DNA of 64,000 bases from Stomoxys calcitrans (lineage: Eukaryota > Arthropoda > Insecta > Diptera > Muscidae): assembly GCF_963082655.1 (NCBI RefSeq), contig NC_081555.1:92643819-92707818 (forward strand), given 5' to 3'. The position numbers and the translations under genes are program-made. The notes under the pieces were generated by a model. The model had not been told where the DNA came from. It worked only from the letters and a program-made list of their open reading frames with translations, and searched no databases. Positions 34,601 to 44,961 of the stretch are shown piece by piece; the first letter of the stretch is position 1; the number at the start of each line of letters is the position of its first letter.

Positions 34601-36207
34601 TAGCAGCTAAACCCAACTATAGACCGATCTTCGCCAAATTGCAAAAAGATGTCGATGGGCCTAACACAAATCACTGTCCCAAATTTCGTCTAAATTGGAT
34701 AATAAACGCGCCTTTTATGGGCCCAAAACCTTAAATCGAAAAATCGGTCTATATGGCAGCTATATCCATATCCAAATCCATATCGAAGAGCTTAACACAA
34801 CTCACCGTACCAAAATTTCGGCGAAATCGGACAATAAATGCACCTTTTATGTGCCCAAAACCTTAAACCGAGAGATCGGTCTATATGGCAGCTATATCCA
34901 AATATAAACCGATCTGCGCCAAATTGAAGAAGAATAACACAACTCACTGTCCCAAATTTCGCCGACATCGGACAATAAATGCGCCTTTAATGGTCCCAAA
35001 ACCTTAAACCGAGAGATCGGTCTATATGGCAGCTATATCCAAATAATGAATGATCTGCGCCAAATTAAAGAAGAATTTCGATGGACCTAACACAACCCAC
35101 TGTCTCAAATTTCGCCGGCATCGGACAATAAATGCGCCTTTTATGGTCCCAAAACCTTAAACCAAGAGATCGGTCTATATGGCGGCTATATCTAAATCTG
35201 AACCGATCGGGACCAAAGTGAAGAATGTTGTTGAGGGGCCTAACACAACTCACAAATTTTAGCGACATCGGACAATAAATGCGCCTTTAATGGTCCCAAA
35301 ACCTTAAACCGAGAGATCGGTCTATATGGCAGTTATATCCAAATATAAACCGATCTGCGCCAAATTGAAGAATAATGTCGAAGGACCTAACACAACTCAC
35401 TGTCCCAAATTTCGTCTAAATCAGACAACAAATGCGCCTTTTATGGTCCCAAAACCTTAAATCCAGAGATCGATCTATATGGCAGCTATATACAAATCTG
35501 GACCGATCGGGGCCAAAATGAAGAAGGTTGTTGAAGGGCCTAACACAACTCACTCTCCCAAATTTTAGCGACATCGGACAGTAAAGCGTCCTTTTTGGTC
35601 CAAAAACTTTAATCGATAGATCGGTCTATATAGCAGCTATATCCAAATCTGGACCGATGGGGGCCAAATTGAAGACGGATGCCGAAGAACCTAACACAAC
35701 TCACTGTCACAAATTTCGGCGACATCGTTCAATAAATGCGCCCTCAATGGACCCAACACCTTAAATCCAGAGATCGGTCTATATGGCAGTTATATCCAAA
35801 TCTGAAGGGATCGGGGCCAAATTAAAGAAGGATGGCGAGTGGGTTAACGCAACTCTCTGTTCCAAATGTCAGTAAAATCGGATAATAAATGTGGCTTTTA
35901 TGGGCCTAAGACCTTAAATCGGCGAATCGGTCTATATGGGAGCTATATCAAGATATAGACCGATAGAGCCCATCTTTAAACTTAAGTTGCCTATGGACAA
36001 AAAACAAGAACCTGTGTAAAGTTTCAGCTCAATATCTCTCGTGATTTCAACAAACAGACGGATAGGCGGACGGGTATGGCTAGAACGTTTTAGGCTTTTT
36101 CGACGATCAAGAATATATCTCCTTTATTGGGTCGGAAATGGATATTTCGATGTGTTGCAAACGGAACGACAAAATGAATAAACCCCCATCCTTCAGTGTG
36201 GGTATAA
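34601..36207 (+). repeat. Type-1 tandem-repeat element (~150 bp units), right end intact
   Basis: Eight or so units with GAGATCGGTCTATATGGCAG at about 34872, 35011, 35165, 35311, 35464, 35615 and 35769 (spacing 139-154 bp). Each carries AATAAATGCGCCTTT and CCTAACACAACTCACTGT. The tail is GGAAATGGATATTTCGATGT to CCTTCAGTGTGGGTATAAAAA. The left end with the palindrome is missing. Non-coding. Confidence 0.8.
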
Positions 36208-37340
36208 AAAGAAAACAAGTAAAAGCGTGCTATATAGACCGAATCTTATATACTCTCCACCATGGATCGCATTTGTCAAGTTCTTTGCCCGATATCTCTT
36301 TAAAGATAAACAAAGGATAATGGATAAGAAGTGCTATGCTATTGGATTTATACCAAGTTATGAACCGATTAGGGTCATACTTAGTTGGGCTGTTTGAGAT
36401 CAAAGTGGAATTCACTGCCAAATCGGATAAGAATTGCGCCCTCTAGAGGCTCAAGATGTATCAGGCTATGAACCGATTTAGAGTATAGTTGGCACATTTG
36501 TTGGAAGCCAAAACAAATCAATTCAGTAAAATTTCAGCCAAATCGAGTAAAAATTACGCCATCTAGCGGCTCAAGACATCAGTATCCAAGATCGGTTTAT
36601 ATGGGTAATAAACAGACTTTATTAGGTAATAAACAGACAGGATAAAAATTGCGCCTTCTAGAGGGAGCTATATAGAGCTGAACCGCTGCTTGTCGCAGAG
36701 TTTGCAGTCAACAAAAATGCATGGTGCAATATTTCAGCCAAATCGAACGAGAATTGCGCTCTCTACATGCTATAGAAATCCAGATCCTGGATCGGTTTAT
36801 ATGGCAGCTATACTAAAACATGGACTGATATAGCCCATTTGTAATCCCAACCGAATCAAATAATTGGAAGTGCAAATACAAATTTTGCCCATGAACATTC
36901 CACTAAGGAACGGCTCACATATCAATGAGTGCAGTCCATTTTGAAGCCGAGTCCGAACGGCGTGCCGCAGTGCGACACCTCTTTGGAGAGAAGTTTTTTA
37001 ACATGGCATAGTACCTCACAAATGTTGCCAGCATTAGGAGGGGAAAACCACCGCTGAAAATGTTTTCTGATGGTCTCGCCAGAATTCGAAACCAGGCATG
37101 CAGCGTCATAGGCGGACATGCTAACCTCTGCCCTAGGGTGGCCTCCAATTCGTGCAAGCGCCTAGCTTTAATCCTTCGAAAGTTAGCGTGCTTTCGACAG
37201 ACGGAAGGACGGGCAGGGCCAAATCGATTTAGAATATCAAGACGATCAAAAATATATATACAATACTTTGTTGGGTCTCGAATCAATATTTGGAACGACG
37301 AAATTAGCATACTCCTCATCCTATGATGGAGGGTATAATA
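36208..37340 (+). mobile_element. Type-3 tandem-repeat element, full ends, joined head-to-tail to the previous element
   Basis: The left end AAAACAAGTAAAAGCGTGCT, then CGAATCTTATATACTCTCCA (degraded palindrome), starts 3-4 bases after the GTATAAAAA right end of the type-1 element. Units carry ATGAACCGATT and GATCGGTTTATATGGCAGCT. The tail has a GACGGAAGGACGGGCA tract and the right end CCTATGATGGAGGGTATAAT. CTCCACCAT and ATGATGGAG are subterminal inverted repeats. A SINE is inserted at 36877-37146. Confidence 0.72.
36877..37146 (-). mobile_element. tRNA-derived SINE, copy 5
   Basis: Reverse strand: GGAGGCCACCCTAGGGCAGA head, a B-box region mutated to GGTTTCGAATTC, the usual body, and CAAAATTTG tail. 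AATT..GTGCAA on both sides (36862-36875 and 37147-37157) is a plausible imperfect target duplication within the type-3 tail. Confidence 0.88.
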
Positions 37341-37355
37341 AGAAAGTTATTCGTG

Positions 37356-37562
37356 ATGGAGGTTAAGCGTAATAGTGTGATTGTGTTGCATTTGGCTGGA
37401 AAATCTCAAACGGCTGTTGTTTGCGAACACAAGCACTTCAAAGTGAACGAAATGTTTGTGTATCGCAACATAATTTGCTGTAATGATACTGGCAGCGATG
37501 CCAGACGCAATGGGGGGGCCGAAATAAAACTGCAACAACACTTGAATTGGCTCGGCGAGTGA
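37356..37562 (+). pseudogene. Tc1/mariner-like transposase N-terminal fragment
   Basis: Reads MEVKRNSVIVLHLAGKSQTA, then VYRNIICCNDTGSDARRNGG. This resembles the helix-turn-helix DNA-binding start of Tc1/mariner transposases (I/L-x-L-H-x-A-G-K-S, then V-Y-R-x-I, then T-G-S-x-x-R-x-G-G). Only about 55 residues are alike before the frame degenerates to a stop. The DDE catalytic domain is absent and no inverted ends were seen. The family resemblance is from memory of the motif pattern. Confidence 0.55.
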
Positions 37563-37659
37563 AGACTCGAATTCAATGAAATCCACGACACTGTGGCAAT
37601 CTATTACCAAATATATTGAAAAATGAGCTTTCGCAATGAAAACCAGATGACTGCCTTCA

Positions 37660-37765
37660 ATAAACTTGGTTTACTTGAAGCCTTTTGGGTAGACGCAGTT
37701 CGAGTTAAGGACGTGCGTGACGAACAGAGAAACAGTCGGTTGGATGACGAAAATCCTATGCTGAG
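37660..37765 (+). mobile_element. LOA-A fragment (after RNase H)
   Basis: AACTTGGTTTACTTGAAGCC through GACGAAAATCCTATG matches 53474-53585 of the longer LOA-A copy with scattered differences. About 100 bp, truncated on both sides. Confidence 0.7.
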
Positions 37766-38262
37766 ATCCGTGTAGAAAGTATTTCTGAACACAAAAACTG
37801 CCCTCGACTGTCGCAGAACTCTCAACGAGATGGCTGAACAGTTCAAAATTCACTTGTTCTGGGTGCCGAGCCACAGAGATATCCCAGGGAATTCTAAAGC
37901 AGACGAGCTTGCGAGACTGGGAACTACCTTACACTCTCCAGGGACATTGGAATCTGTGGGTATGCCTCTAGCGACATGTAAGCTAACTTTTCAGGACCAG
38001 GCCCAAAGAACAACGAATGATAGATGGTCACAAGGAGGGGGCTGTGTGCATTCCACAACTATGTGGCCTCATCTAGACTTGAGGAGGTCTACTGCTTTGC
38101 TGTCATTGGCTAGAACGCACGTCTCAGTCATTTAAAGCGATCTGGATGGCTCAACGGTAGGAACTAGAAGGCATCTTCCTTCTTCTGTTCCTGTGGTATC
38201 ACAATGGACGAAAACGTCTAAGTGAGTCTGATGGCAGACTACCACTTAAACCTAAAGGAATA
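37766..38262 (+). mobile_element. R1/LOA-like family C: RNase H C-terminus and 3' end
   Basis: The forward frame 37830-38135 carries IHLFWVPSHRDIPGNSKADE, the His/Asp active-site end of an RNase H domain, then the frame breaks. The last ~120 bp (AGCGATCTGGATGGCTCAAC ... TGTGGTATCACAATGGA) match the 3' end at about 63520-63640. The piece between RNase H and the 3' end seems deleted. Confidence 0.75.
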
Positions 38263-39390
38263 ATTTTTAAAAGTTTACATCACAAAATTTTTAGTGGCCA
38301 CATATATGAATCTATGAAAAACTTTATGAGTTATGTTGAATTAAGCTTTTGCAACCTCTTTGGAATTTCTAGATAAACTACCCTGCACTATCATTAAACA
38401 TAAACATTAAATTTATAAGTAAAAATTTTATCCCTTCTAAGATTTCTGTTGTTGCTCTCAAGGGCCATCTTTGCTCTCTTAGCCAATAAATAATCCAACA
38501 AACTTATCGCTATACCCAACTATCCCCTACTTATAATTGGAAATCTAGTAACAAGTGTTTGCGAAATAAATTAATAGGTTCGCTTCCTACATATGACCCG
38601 AGATGCCCATCTTAAAATATAATAATAGCTTTGAAAGAGAAGAACACCACAATCACATAACAATAAAAACTCCTTGGCCAATAAGTATGGAAAATTTGTT
38701 AGGATAAGAATTATGGTGGATTTTATCACAAATATGTAGGCCGCCGCTATTAAGGGCTACATTATGAATGCCATTAAATGCTCCAATTAGGCTATGTTAT
38801 CTACGACGATTAATGATCTCTGCCCGCTCCACTTCTTCCATCCTCCACAATATGGTCCCACAACAGGAAAGGCTAGAAAATAACACCAATACGTGTGGCA
38901 ATATACCACAGTCGGTAAAAATGTTTACAAGACATGTTGATGGTGGTCATCCTGTTGGTCGGTCATCCTCTTCTCCAGCCAACACAAGAAAAATGGATAA
39001 CATAATTGGTCACATTGTCGCCTCAGCTCTAAAGGCCAGTATCTAAAAGAGAATGCGACAAAATGCTAAACTCAACTGTCAATGTGAATTTATGAGGCGA
39101 ATATTTATTCCAATATAATGGGCAGATATTTAAGTGAAATACAAGACGGAGAAAAAAAATCCTACAATTCGCTTAGACTGTCAAGGATTGATGGGCAGAC
39201 TGGCGGCTAAATGGCGGCATACGAATGAAAAGATATATAATGGCATCTCACTTGCAGACAAGAAGGGTAAAAAGGATAATGGCTTGTTTTGGAAATGTCT
39301 GTCGAATTGTTAACATCCAATTGATATCGTTATTTATTATGCTCTACTATACAATGAAAGTCTGCCTAATTGAAAATACGGTTAGCTTTG
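38263..39390. other. Unique AT-rich stretch
   Basis: No recognised repeat or domain. An open frame at 38768-39046 (plus) has no recognisable features and ordinary AT-rich codon use. Nothing else supported. Confidence 0.45.
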
Positions 39391-40780
39391 TATTCAAGTT
39401 CGGCCGGGCCGAATCTTATATACCCTCCACCATGCATCGCATTTGTCGAGTTCTTTCCCGGTATCTCTTTTTAGACAAACAAAGGATAAAAGAAAAGAAT
39501 TGAACTGAATGTTGGAGACCACAGTAGAAGTCTATGTGTAAAATTTCATCCAAATCGAATAATAATAATTACGCCCTCTTGAGGCTCAAGAAGTCAAGAT
39601 CCCCGATCGGATTATATGGCAGCTATATCAGGTTATGGGCCGATTTGAAACATATTTGGCACAGTTATTGGAAGCCGTAATAAAACTTCTCATGCAAAAT
39701 TTCAGCCAAATCGGATGAGAATTGTGCCCTTAAGTGGCTCAAGAAGTCAAGACCCGAAATCGGTTTATATGACAGCTATATCAGGTTATCGACTGATTTC
39801 AACCATACTCAGCACAGTTGTTGGAAGTCATAATAAAACTTCTCATGCAAAATTTCAGCCAAATCGGATAAGAATTGTGCCCTCTAGTGGCTCAAGAAGT
39901 CAAGACCCCCGATCGGTTTATATGGCAGCTATATCAGGTTATGGACCGATTTCAACCATACTCAACACAGTTGTTGGAAGTCATAATAAAACTTTTCATG
40001 CAAAATTTCAGCCAAATCGGATGAGAATTGTGCTCTCTAGTGGCTCAAGAAGTCAAGACCCCCGATCGGTTTATATGGCAGGTATATCTGGTTATAGACC
40101 GATTTCAGCCATACTCAGCATAGTTGTTGTAAGTCATAAAAAAACTTCTCATGGAAAATTTCAGCCAAATCGGATAAGAATTGCGCCCTCTTGAGGCTTA
40201 AGAAGTCAAGACCCGAGGTCGGTTTATATGGCAGCTGTATCAGGTTATGGACCGATTTCAACTATACTCAGCATCGTTGTGGGAAGTCATAATAAAACTT
40301 CGCATGCTAAATATCAGCCAAATCGGAAAAGAATTGTGCTCCCTAGTGGCTCAAGAAGTCAAGACCCGAGGTCGGTCTATATGACAGCTATATCAGGTTA
40401 TGGACCGATTACAACCATACTCAGCACAGTAGTTGGAAGTCATAATAAAACTTCTCATGCAAAATTTCAGCCAAATCGGATAAGAATTGTCCCCTCTAGT
40501 GGCTCAGGAAGTCAAGACCCGAGATCGGTTTATTTGGCAGCTATACCAAAACATGGACTGATATAGCCCATTTACAATCCCATCCGACCTACACAAATAA
40601 AAAGTATTTGTGCAAAATTTCAAGCGGCTAGCTTTACTCCTTTGAAAGTTAGGGTGTTTTCGACAAGCAGACGGTCGGACGGGCAGACGGACGGACGGGT
40701 GTCTTAGTCGAATATTTCGAGGAGTTACAAACAGAATGACCAAATTAGTATGCCTCCATCCTTTGGTAGAGGGTATAAAA
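39391..40780 (+). mobile_element. Type-3 tandem-repeat element with perfect GC palindrome and both ends
   Basis: The left end has TTCGGCCGGGCCGAA (15 bp palindrome, 39401-39415), then TATACCCTCCACCATGC. About seven ~153 bp units follow, each with CGGTTTATATGGCAGCTATA, CAGGTTATGGACCGATTTCA, TTGTTGGAAGTCATAATAAA and CCTCTAGTGGCTCAAGAAGT. The tail holds a GACGGTCGGACGGGCAGACG tract and the right end CCTTTGGTAGAGGGTATAAA. CCTCCACCA and TGGTAGAGG form imperfect subterminal inverted repeats. Units are alike enough to keep long open frames (for example 39715-40194), which are repeat artefacts and not proteins. Confidence 0.8.
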
Positions 40781-40924
40781 AGTATTAATCTATTAATTCA
40801 AACCTTTAATCTAAAGGCAGACAACGGGCTTATAAGTGGTAGATATCAAACTTGACTTCATTCACCAATAGGTGCCAATACTTTATATGGCCAAATAACT
40901 GAAAACCAAAGTTGTATTCTACTT

Positions 40925-43549
40925 TTGGAGGACGGAAAATGCACATATGTTAGCACAATGGGGGAATCGGTAAACGATATATGTGCTGTATCTAAAGAAA
41001 CGTTGGATATTGTTAATGAATTTGTTGTCGATGATAAGGTGTGGTCCGATCATTTTCCTATAAACCTAAAACTGAATATGCAAATGGAAAAGGCAAAAAA
41101 GATGAACTTGCTACCAAAACTAATTTGGAAAGATAGTAGAAAAATTCAATACCAAAGTTCTCTAAATGAAAATTTTGATTGTAGCTTATCCACAAACGAA
41201 GAAATAGGTCTAACCGATGTCTGTAAATTAATCCAACTATCTTCTGTGCCATCGACTGAATTATACTCATTTGAGCCGAAATGTAAGTGGTATAATAACA
41301 ATTGCAACAAGGCAAGAATAAAAAGCTTTCAATTATTAAACGTGTACAGAAAAACAAAAGATTCAGAAGACCGAAAAAGATATCTGTCAGCGCAAAATCA
41401 TTACAAGATAGTATGCAATAACAGTAGAGCCGATTATTATAATGAAATGGCAAGTAGATTAAATTATGTTACAAACTCAAAAGATTGGTGGAAAGTCGCC
41501 AGGGAAATACGTTGCCACCATAATCAAGCAGGATCTGCCCTTACATCAAATATTTTCAAACGCTATTTTGAAAATTTATTAAATTCAGTACAAAAAAATG
41601 CCGTTATATATTACGCACCAACATTTACGGAAGACTTGGATTTAGATGGACCAATAATGATGTCAGAGTTGAAAAAGATACTACAAAATGTGAAGATTAA
41701 TAAGGCTCCTGGCGAAGACAGAGTGCCGTATGAATTCTTCGTTAATGGTACGGAACAGCTGCACAAACAACTGCTTAGAATATATAATAAAATATACACG
41801 GAAGGAACAGCTGATCCAACATTTACAAAAACGATCATTTATCCAATATATAAAAAAGGAGATAACAATGATCCGTCAAATTATAGAGGCATATCCTTTA
41901 TGAACTGTGTAGCCAAAATATTTATGGGAGTTCTGAACGAACGCTTGTATAATTGGGTTGAAAAATATGGGATTCTGACTGAGTTTCAAGCAGGATTCCG
42001 TAAGAAATATTCAACGGTTGACAACATATATAACCTTTCAACTGTCATTAGTCTAAAGCTGGGGGAAAAAAGAAAAGTTTATGCCTTCTTCGTAGATTTT
42101 AAAGCGGCGTTTGACAATATATCCAGGCAAGCACTAATCTACAAACTCTTTCAGTTGGGTGTGTCCCACAAAATGGTATCTATGATAGAATCAATCTATA
42201 ATAAAACGCAATCGGCAGCTTGGGACGGTTATGAATTATCTGAATACTTTGATACTACTAAAGGAGTGAAACAAGGATGCTTACTGTCACCATTACTATT
42301 CTCTCTTTATATCAATGACCTGTATGAATACCTTGAAGGCGGAATTTTTGTCGAAAATTTGAACCTACGGCTCCTACTATACGCTGATGACATTGTGTTG
42401 CTAGCAGACGACGTCCATGTATTACAGAATATGATACACAACCTAGAAATATACTGTAATACCTGGAACCTGGAAGTGAACCTATCAAAATCGGAAATTA
42501 TGGTTTTCAGGAATGGAGGCAGACTAGCCAAACACGAAAAATGGAAATTTAATGGAAACGTAATTAAAATTACAAATGAATATAAATATTTAGGGGTAAT
42601 ATTCACACCAAAGATGACATTTACTAAACATATCCAAAATCGGAACAACCAAGCAAAAATTGCAATAAACGCAACATGGAAAAACTTTGTAGGCAGAACA
42701 GACATAAATATGAACGCAAAATGGAAATTGTTTTTAGCGGTTTGCAGATCCATTCAAACCTACGCTGCCCAAGTTTGGGGGTTCTGTCATTTCGAAGAAG
42801 TTGACTCCTTGCAACGTTATTTCTTAAAAAGGATTTTAAAACTACCAGTTTGTACTCCAAACTACGTACTCATGCTAGAAACGGAGGTAGAGGATACACA
42901 TATATATACCCTGGGACTGCACTTAAAATATATAGGAAAAACTCTGTTTCAGCATTCGGGCGCTAGATTGCCAAACCAGCTATCCAATATTGCATTACGC
43001 AGAAATGTCTTCTGGGTAAAAGAACTGAAATCCTTAGCTGCAAGTATGGATATTCAATGGCCTGAAGCATTTCCTTCATCAAGCCTATGGTATGACTTTA
43101 CCAAGAAACTTATAAACAGCTTAAAACTGAACCTCTATCAAAATAGGATTCACAGAAAAACGGAAAGCCAACAAAGAATATATAAATACCTGGACCCGAA
43201 CAAAGCCTATCTCTATCTTAATGAGCGATACACATCAGAAAATATTACTTGGATATTTAAAGCTCGCAGTGGAATGATATCCCTGGGTTACAATAACTTT
43301 GAAGAGAATGAGTCGGAAAAAATGTGTAAGCTTTGCAACCTAAGAGAAACAGAAACTTTGGACCATTTCCTTGGAATTTGTCCGGTTCTAAGAGAATTTA
43401 GATTGGCCGCCTTTAGTAAAGCATCATTGAGCTTCGTAGAAGTACTCCATATACTAGACGGAATTGAAGTGGGAAATTGGGATAAGCTAACAACTTATTT
43501 ACGAATGGCTTATAATTATCGGCAACTTTTATTAAATGAATATCATTAA
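40925..43549 (+). CDS. Uninterrupted LINE ORF2: reverse transcriptase (874 codons, 5'-truncated)
   Basis: Encodes the C-terminal end of an AP-endonuclease (SDHFPI at residues 41-46, the conserved SDH box) followed by a complete reverse transcriptase: YRGISFMNCVAKI at about 320, FVDFKAAFD near 390 (motif A), GVKQGCLLSPLLF at 447, and YADD at 486-489 (motif C). After a long thumb/connection region the C-terminus has a CCHC zinc-finger-like motif (C801-x2-C804-x9-H814-x4-C819). No RNase H. The enzyme would prime cDNA from nicked target DNA. All catalytic residues I can see are present with no stop or frameshift, unlike every other LINE here, so this is the youngest copy. The listed start is a TTG; the first in-frame ATG is at residue 12. 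The clade is uncertain (CR1/L2-like versus other Jockey-group lineages). Confidence 0.92.
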   Translation: MEDGKCTYVSTMGESVNDICAVSKETLDIVNEFVVDDKVWSDHFPINLKLNMQMEKAKKMNLLPKLIWKDSRKIQYQSSLNENFDCSLSTNEEIGLTDVCKLIQLSSVPSTELYSFEPKCKWYNNNCNKARIKSFQLLNVYRKTKDSEDRKRYLSAQNHYKIVCNNSRADYYNEMASRLNYVTNSKDWWKVAREIRCHHNQAGSALTSNIFKRYFENLLNSVQKNAVIYYAPTFTEDLDLDGPIMMSELKKILQNVKINKAPGEDRVPYEFFVNGTEQLHKQLLRIYNKIYTEGTADPTFTKTIIYPIYKKGDNNDPSNYRGISFMNCVAKIFMGVLNERLYNWVEKYGILTEFQAGFRKKYSTVDNIYNLSTVISLKLGEKRKVYAFFVDFKAAFDNISRQALIYKLFQLGVSHKMVSMIESIYNKTQSAAWDGYELSEYFDTTKGVKQGCLLSPLLFSLYINDLYEYLEGGIFVENLNLRLLLYADDIVLLADDVHVLQNMIHNLEIYCNTWNLEVNLSKSEIMVFRNGGRLAKHEKWKFNGNVIKITNEYKYLGVIFTPKMTFTKHIQNRNNQAKIAINATWKNFVGRTDINMNAKWKLFLAVCRSIQTYAAQVWGFCHFEEVDSLQRYFLKRILKLPVCTPNYVLMLETEVEDTHIYTLGLHLKYIGKTLFQHSGARLPNQLSNIALRRNVFWVKELKSLAASMDIQWPEAFPSSSLWYDFTKKLINSLKLNLYQNRIHRKTESQQRIYKYLDPNKAYLYLNERYTSENITWIFKARSGMISLGYNNFEENESEKMCKLCNLRETETLDHFLGICPVLREFRLAAFSKASLSFVEVLHILDGIEVGNWDKLTTYLRMAYNYRQLLLNEYH

Positions 43550-43697
43550 TTAAAATTTAAAGTTTATGCGACAGACGTTATACACATAGTCGCTAATAAA
43601 TATTACTTCTTTCTAAGAATAAATGTACATATTTAGAAAATTAATTTTAAGTAACATATCTGCTATGAATCAAAGATTTTATTCGAATAAAGAAGTC

Positions 43698-43725
43698 CTA
43701 CTACTACTACTACTACTACTACTAC
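43698..43725. repeat. CTA trinucleotide tail of the LINE
   Basis: About nine perfect CTA units directly after the LINE 3' UTR (AATAAAGAAGTC). Such short tandem repeats form the 3' terminus of many CR1/RTE-like LINEs in place of poly(A). Confidence 0.9.
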
Positions 43726-43727
43726 TT

Positions 43728-44961
43728 TTGGTATAGGTTACCTTAGTCTAATATCAACATGGCCTATACTTGAGCTTAACTTGAAACGGACATCATTCAT
43801 TGATATGAAAAAGTTTTTCCCAATGTCTTGATGGAATGTTTAGGAAGTATTTATGCATTGTGAGAAAATAAGAGCAACTTCTGTTTGCACAAGTATTCCA
43901 TATCCTTTAAACAATACAAACATGATGTCTATACCATTGAAGTATGGTCCAAAAAGAACAAATTTTTAAGATGTTTTCACCTCCCTCTAATACTTCTGTA
44001 CAAACACCAAAACCAATAAAGTTTAATGACTTCCTTTACTTTCCTTTCTTAGGGCACAAGGGGGCGTGAATGTGTTCAGTTTTTTGTCCTGCCTTGTTTT
44101 CCATTATAATGACCATTCACCTACATTGCCATAATGAATCCCCTGGTTACACTTAAAGGCTCATCGTTCATCGTCATGGTTTGTGTAACTCCTCCCATCT
44201 CTCTTTTTTTTTTGCCAACATTAAATTTGTTTTTCTTTCTTTCAAGCTTTACAATTCCATTAGGAAATTCAATTTAGCTGATTTATCAACGACGGCAGCC
44301 ACGGTAGTATTAATAAGAATTTAATTAAATGCCTTTTTGTCTGCTTGTACAATTAATAAGATTTTGATTGAATACGTTTTCTTGTCTTTTGTTCTCTTCT
44401 TTTTTTTTTGTTGTCTGACGATCCTCTCAAATTGAATGCTCATCAATTACGATTACAGGTAACATGATTTAGGATAACGGCAGCAGGATAACCGGAAACA
44501 GCATAAGCAGAAAGATACTGCTACAAGCAAAGCATACGAAATTAATTACTCACAGCTTAGCGTATAGCAATGTCTATAAATGAGCTTAGAGCAAAAATTT
44601 TTTTTGTTATCCATTTTGTGTGAAAAGGCAGATATAAAATTTGCAGGTAATCCCTTTCCTTATATTGCTAATGGCGGCAATTAGATAGGATTTAAATGCC
44701 ATTGCGATATACAACTACAATAATGGTAAAATCCTTATTAGCGAATGAGGTTTTTAATATATAAGTTATTAATTATTGAGTAGAGAAGAGATTGCTCATT
44801 GCCCATAACAAGAACAAAAGACACACGAAGATTATGGCTTACCAGAAATACTTTTGATAGTCAAAGTATGAGGGATTTTGTTGGACTCACCTGAAAAAAA
44901 CAAGAAGTGAAAAGAAAATGGTCAGTAAAATGTTTGTAAACATTTCGATGTTATAAATGGA
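43728..44961. other. Unique stretch with SINE tail relic; probable host intron DNA
   Basis: Positions 43769-43846 match the last ~75 bp of the SINE (GAGCTTAACTTGAAACGGAC, then CATTGATATG and GGAATGTT) and are an old, truncated copy. The remainder is non-repetitive, AT-rich and without long frames. It carries the strong minus-strand splice cluster at 44843-44930. Confidence 0.5.
44843..44890 (-). other. Candidate recursive splice site with 48-nt RS-exon
   Basis: Minus strand: branch-like ACTGAC (44926-44921), a clean pyrimidine tract CTTTTCACTTCTTGTTTTTT and CAG ending at 44891, with no AG in between. It is directly followed by GTGAGT (44890-44885), a near-consensus 5' splice site. A second donor, CTG|GTAAGC, lies 48 nt downstream (44842-44837). 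The joined acceptor/donor is what a zero-length exon (ratchet point) needs. The 48 nt is open in one frame, so a normal small exon is also possible. Recursive sites of this form are known from long Drosophila introns; function here is inference. Confidence 0.5.

Larger units (their letters stand above)
40790..43727 (+). mobile_element. 5'-truncated APE-type LINE with CTA-repeat tail
   Basis: The insertion begins inside the endonuclease domain and ends in a CTA trinucleotide tail. Upstream of 40925 the same frame continues (HSPIGANTLYGQITENQS) back to a stop at 40853-40855, after which more endonuclease-like coding is visible. So the copy was cut off within APE coding and has no natural start codon. 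Its left neighbour is the right end of the type-3 element. The CCTTTGGTAGAGGGTATA before it and the CTTTTGGTATAGGTTA after the tail could be an imperfect target duplication, but I am not certain. Confidence 0.85.

Noticed and set aside
34601..36207. CRISPR-like regular direct repeats
   Set aside because: Units of ~150 bp are contiguous and degenerate with no distinct spacers, and the context is an insect genome.
38768..39046. 92-codon forward frame as a host gene
   Set aside because: No domain, no codon bias against the background, no splice or promoter context; expected by chance in 1.1 kb of AT-rich DNA with several frames.
39715..40566. Long open frames (159 and 112 codons) with repeated peptides such as GSRSQDP and PISTILS
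   Set aside because: They arise because ~153 bp (51-codon) repeat units lack stops in one frame; the peptide repeats with the DNA unit and has no protein features.
41058..42860. Minus-strand frames across 41-43 kb
   Set aside because: Shadows of the 874-codon forward reverse-transcriptase frame.
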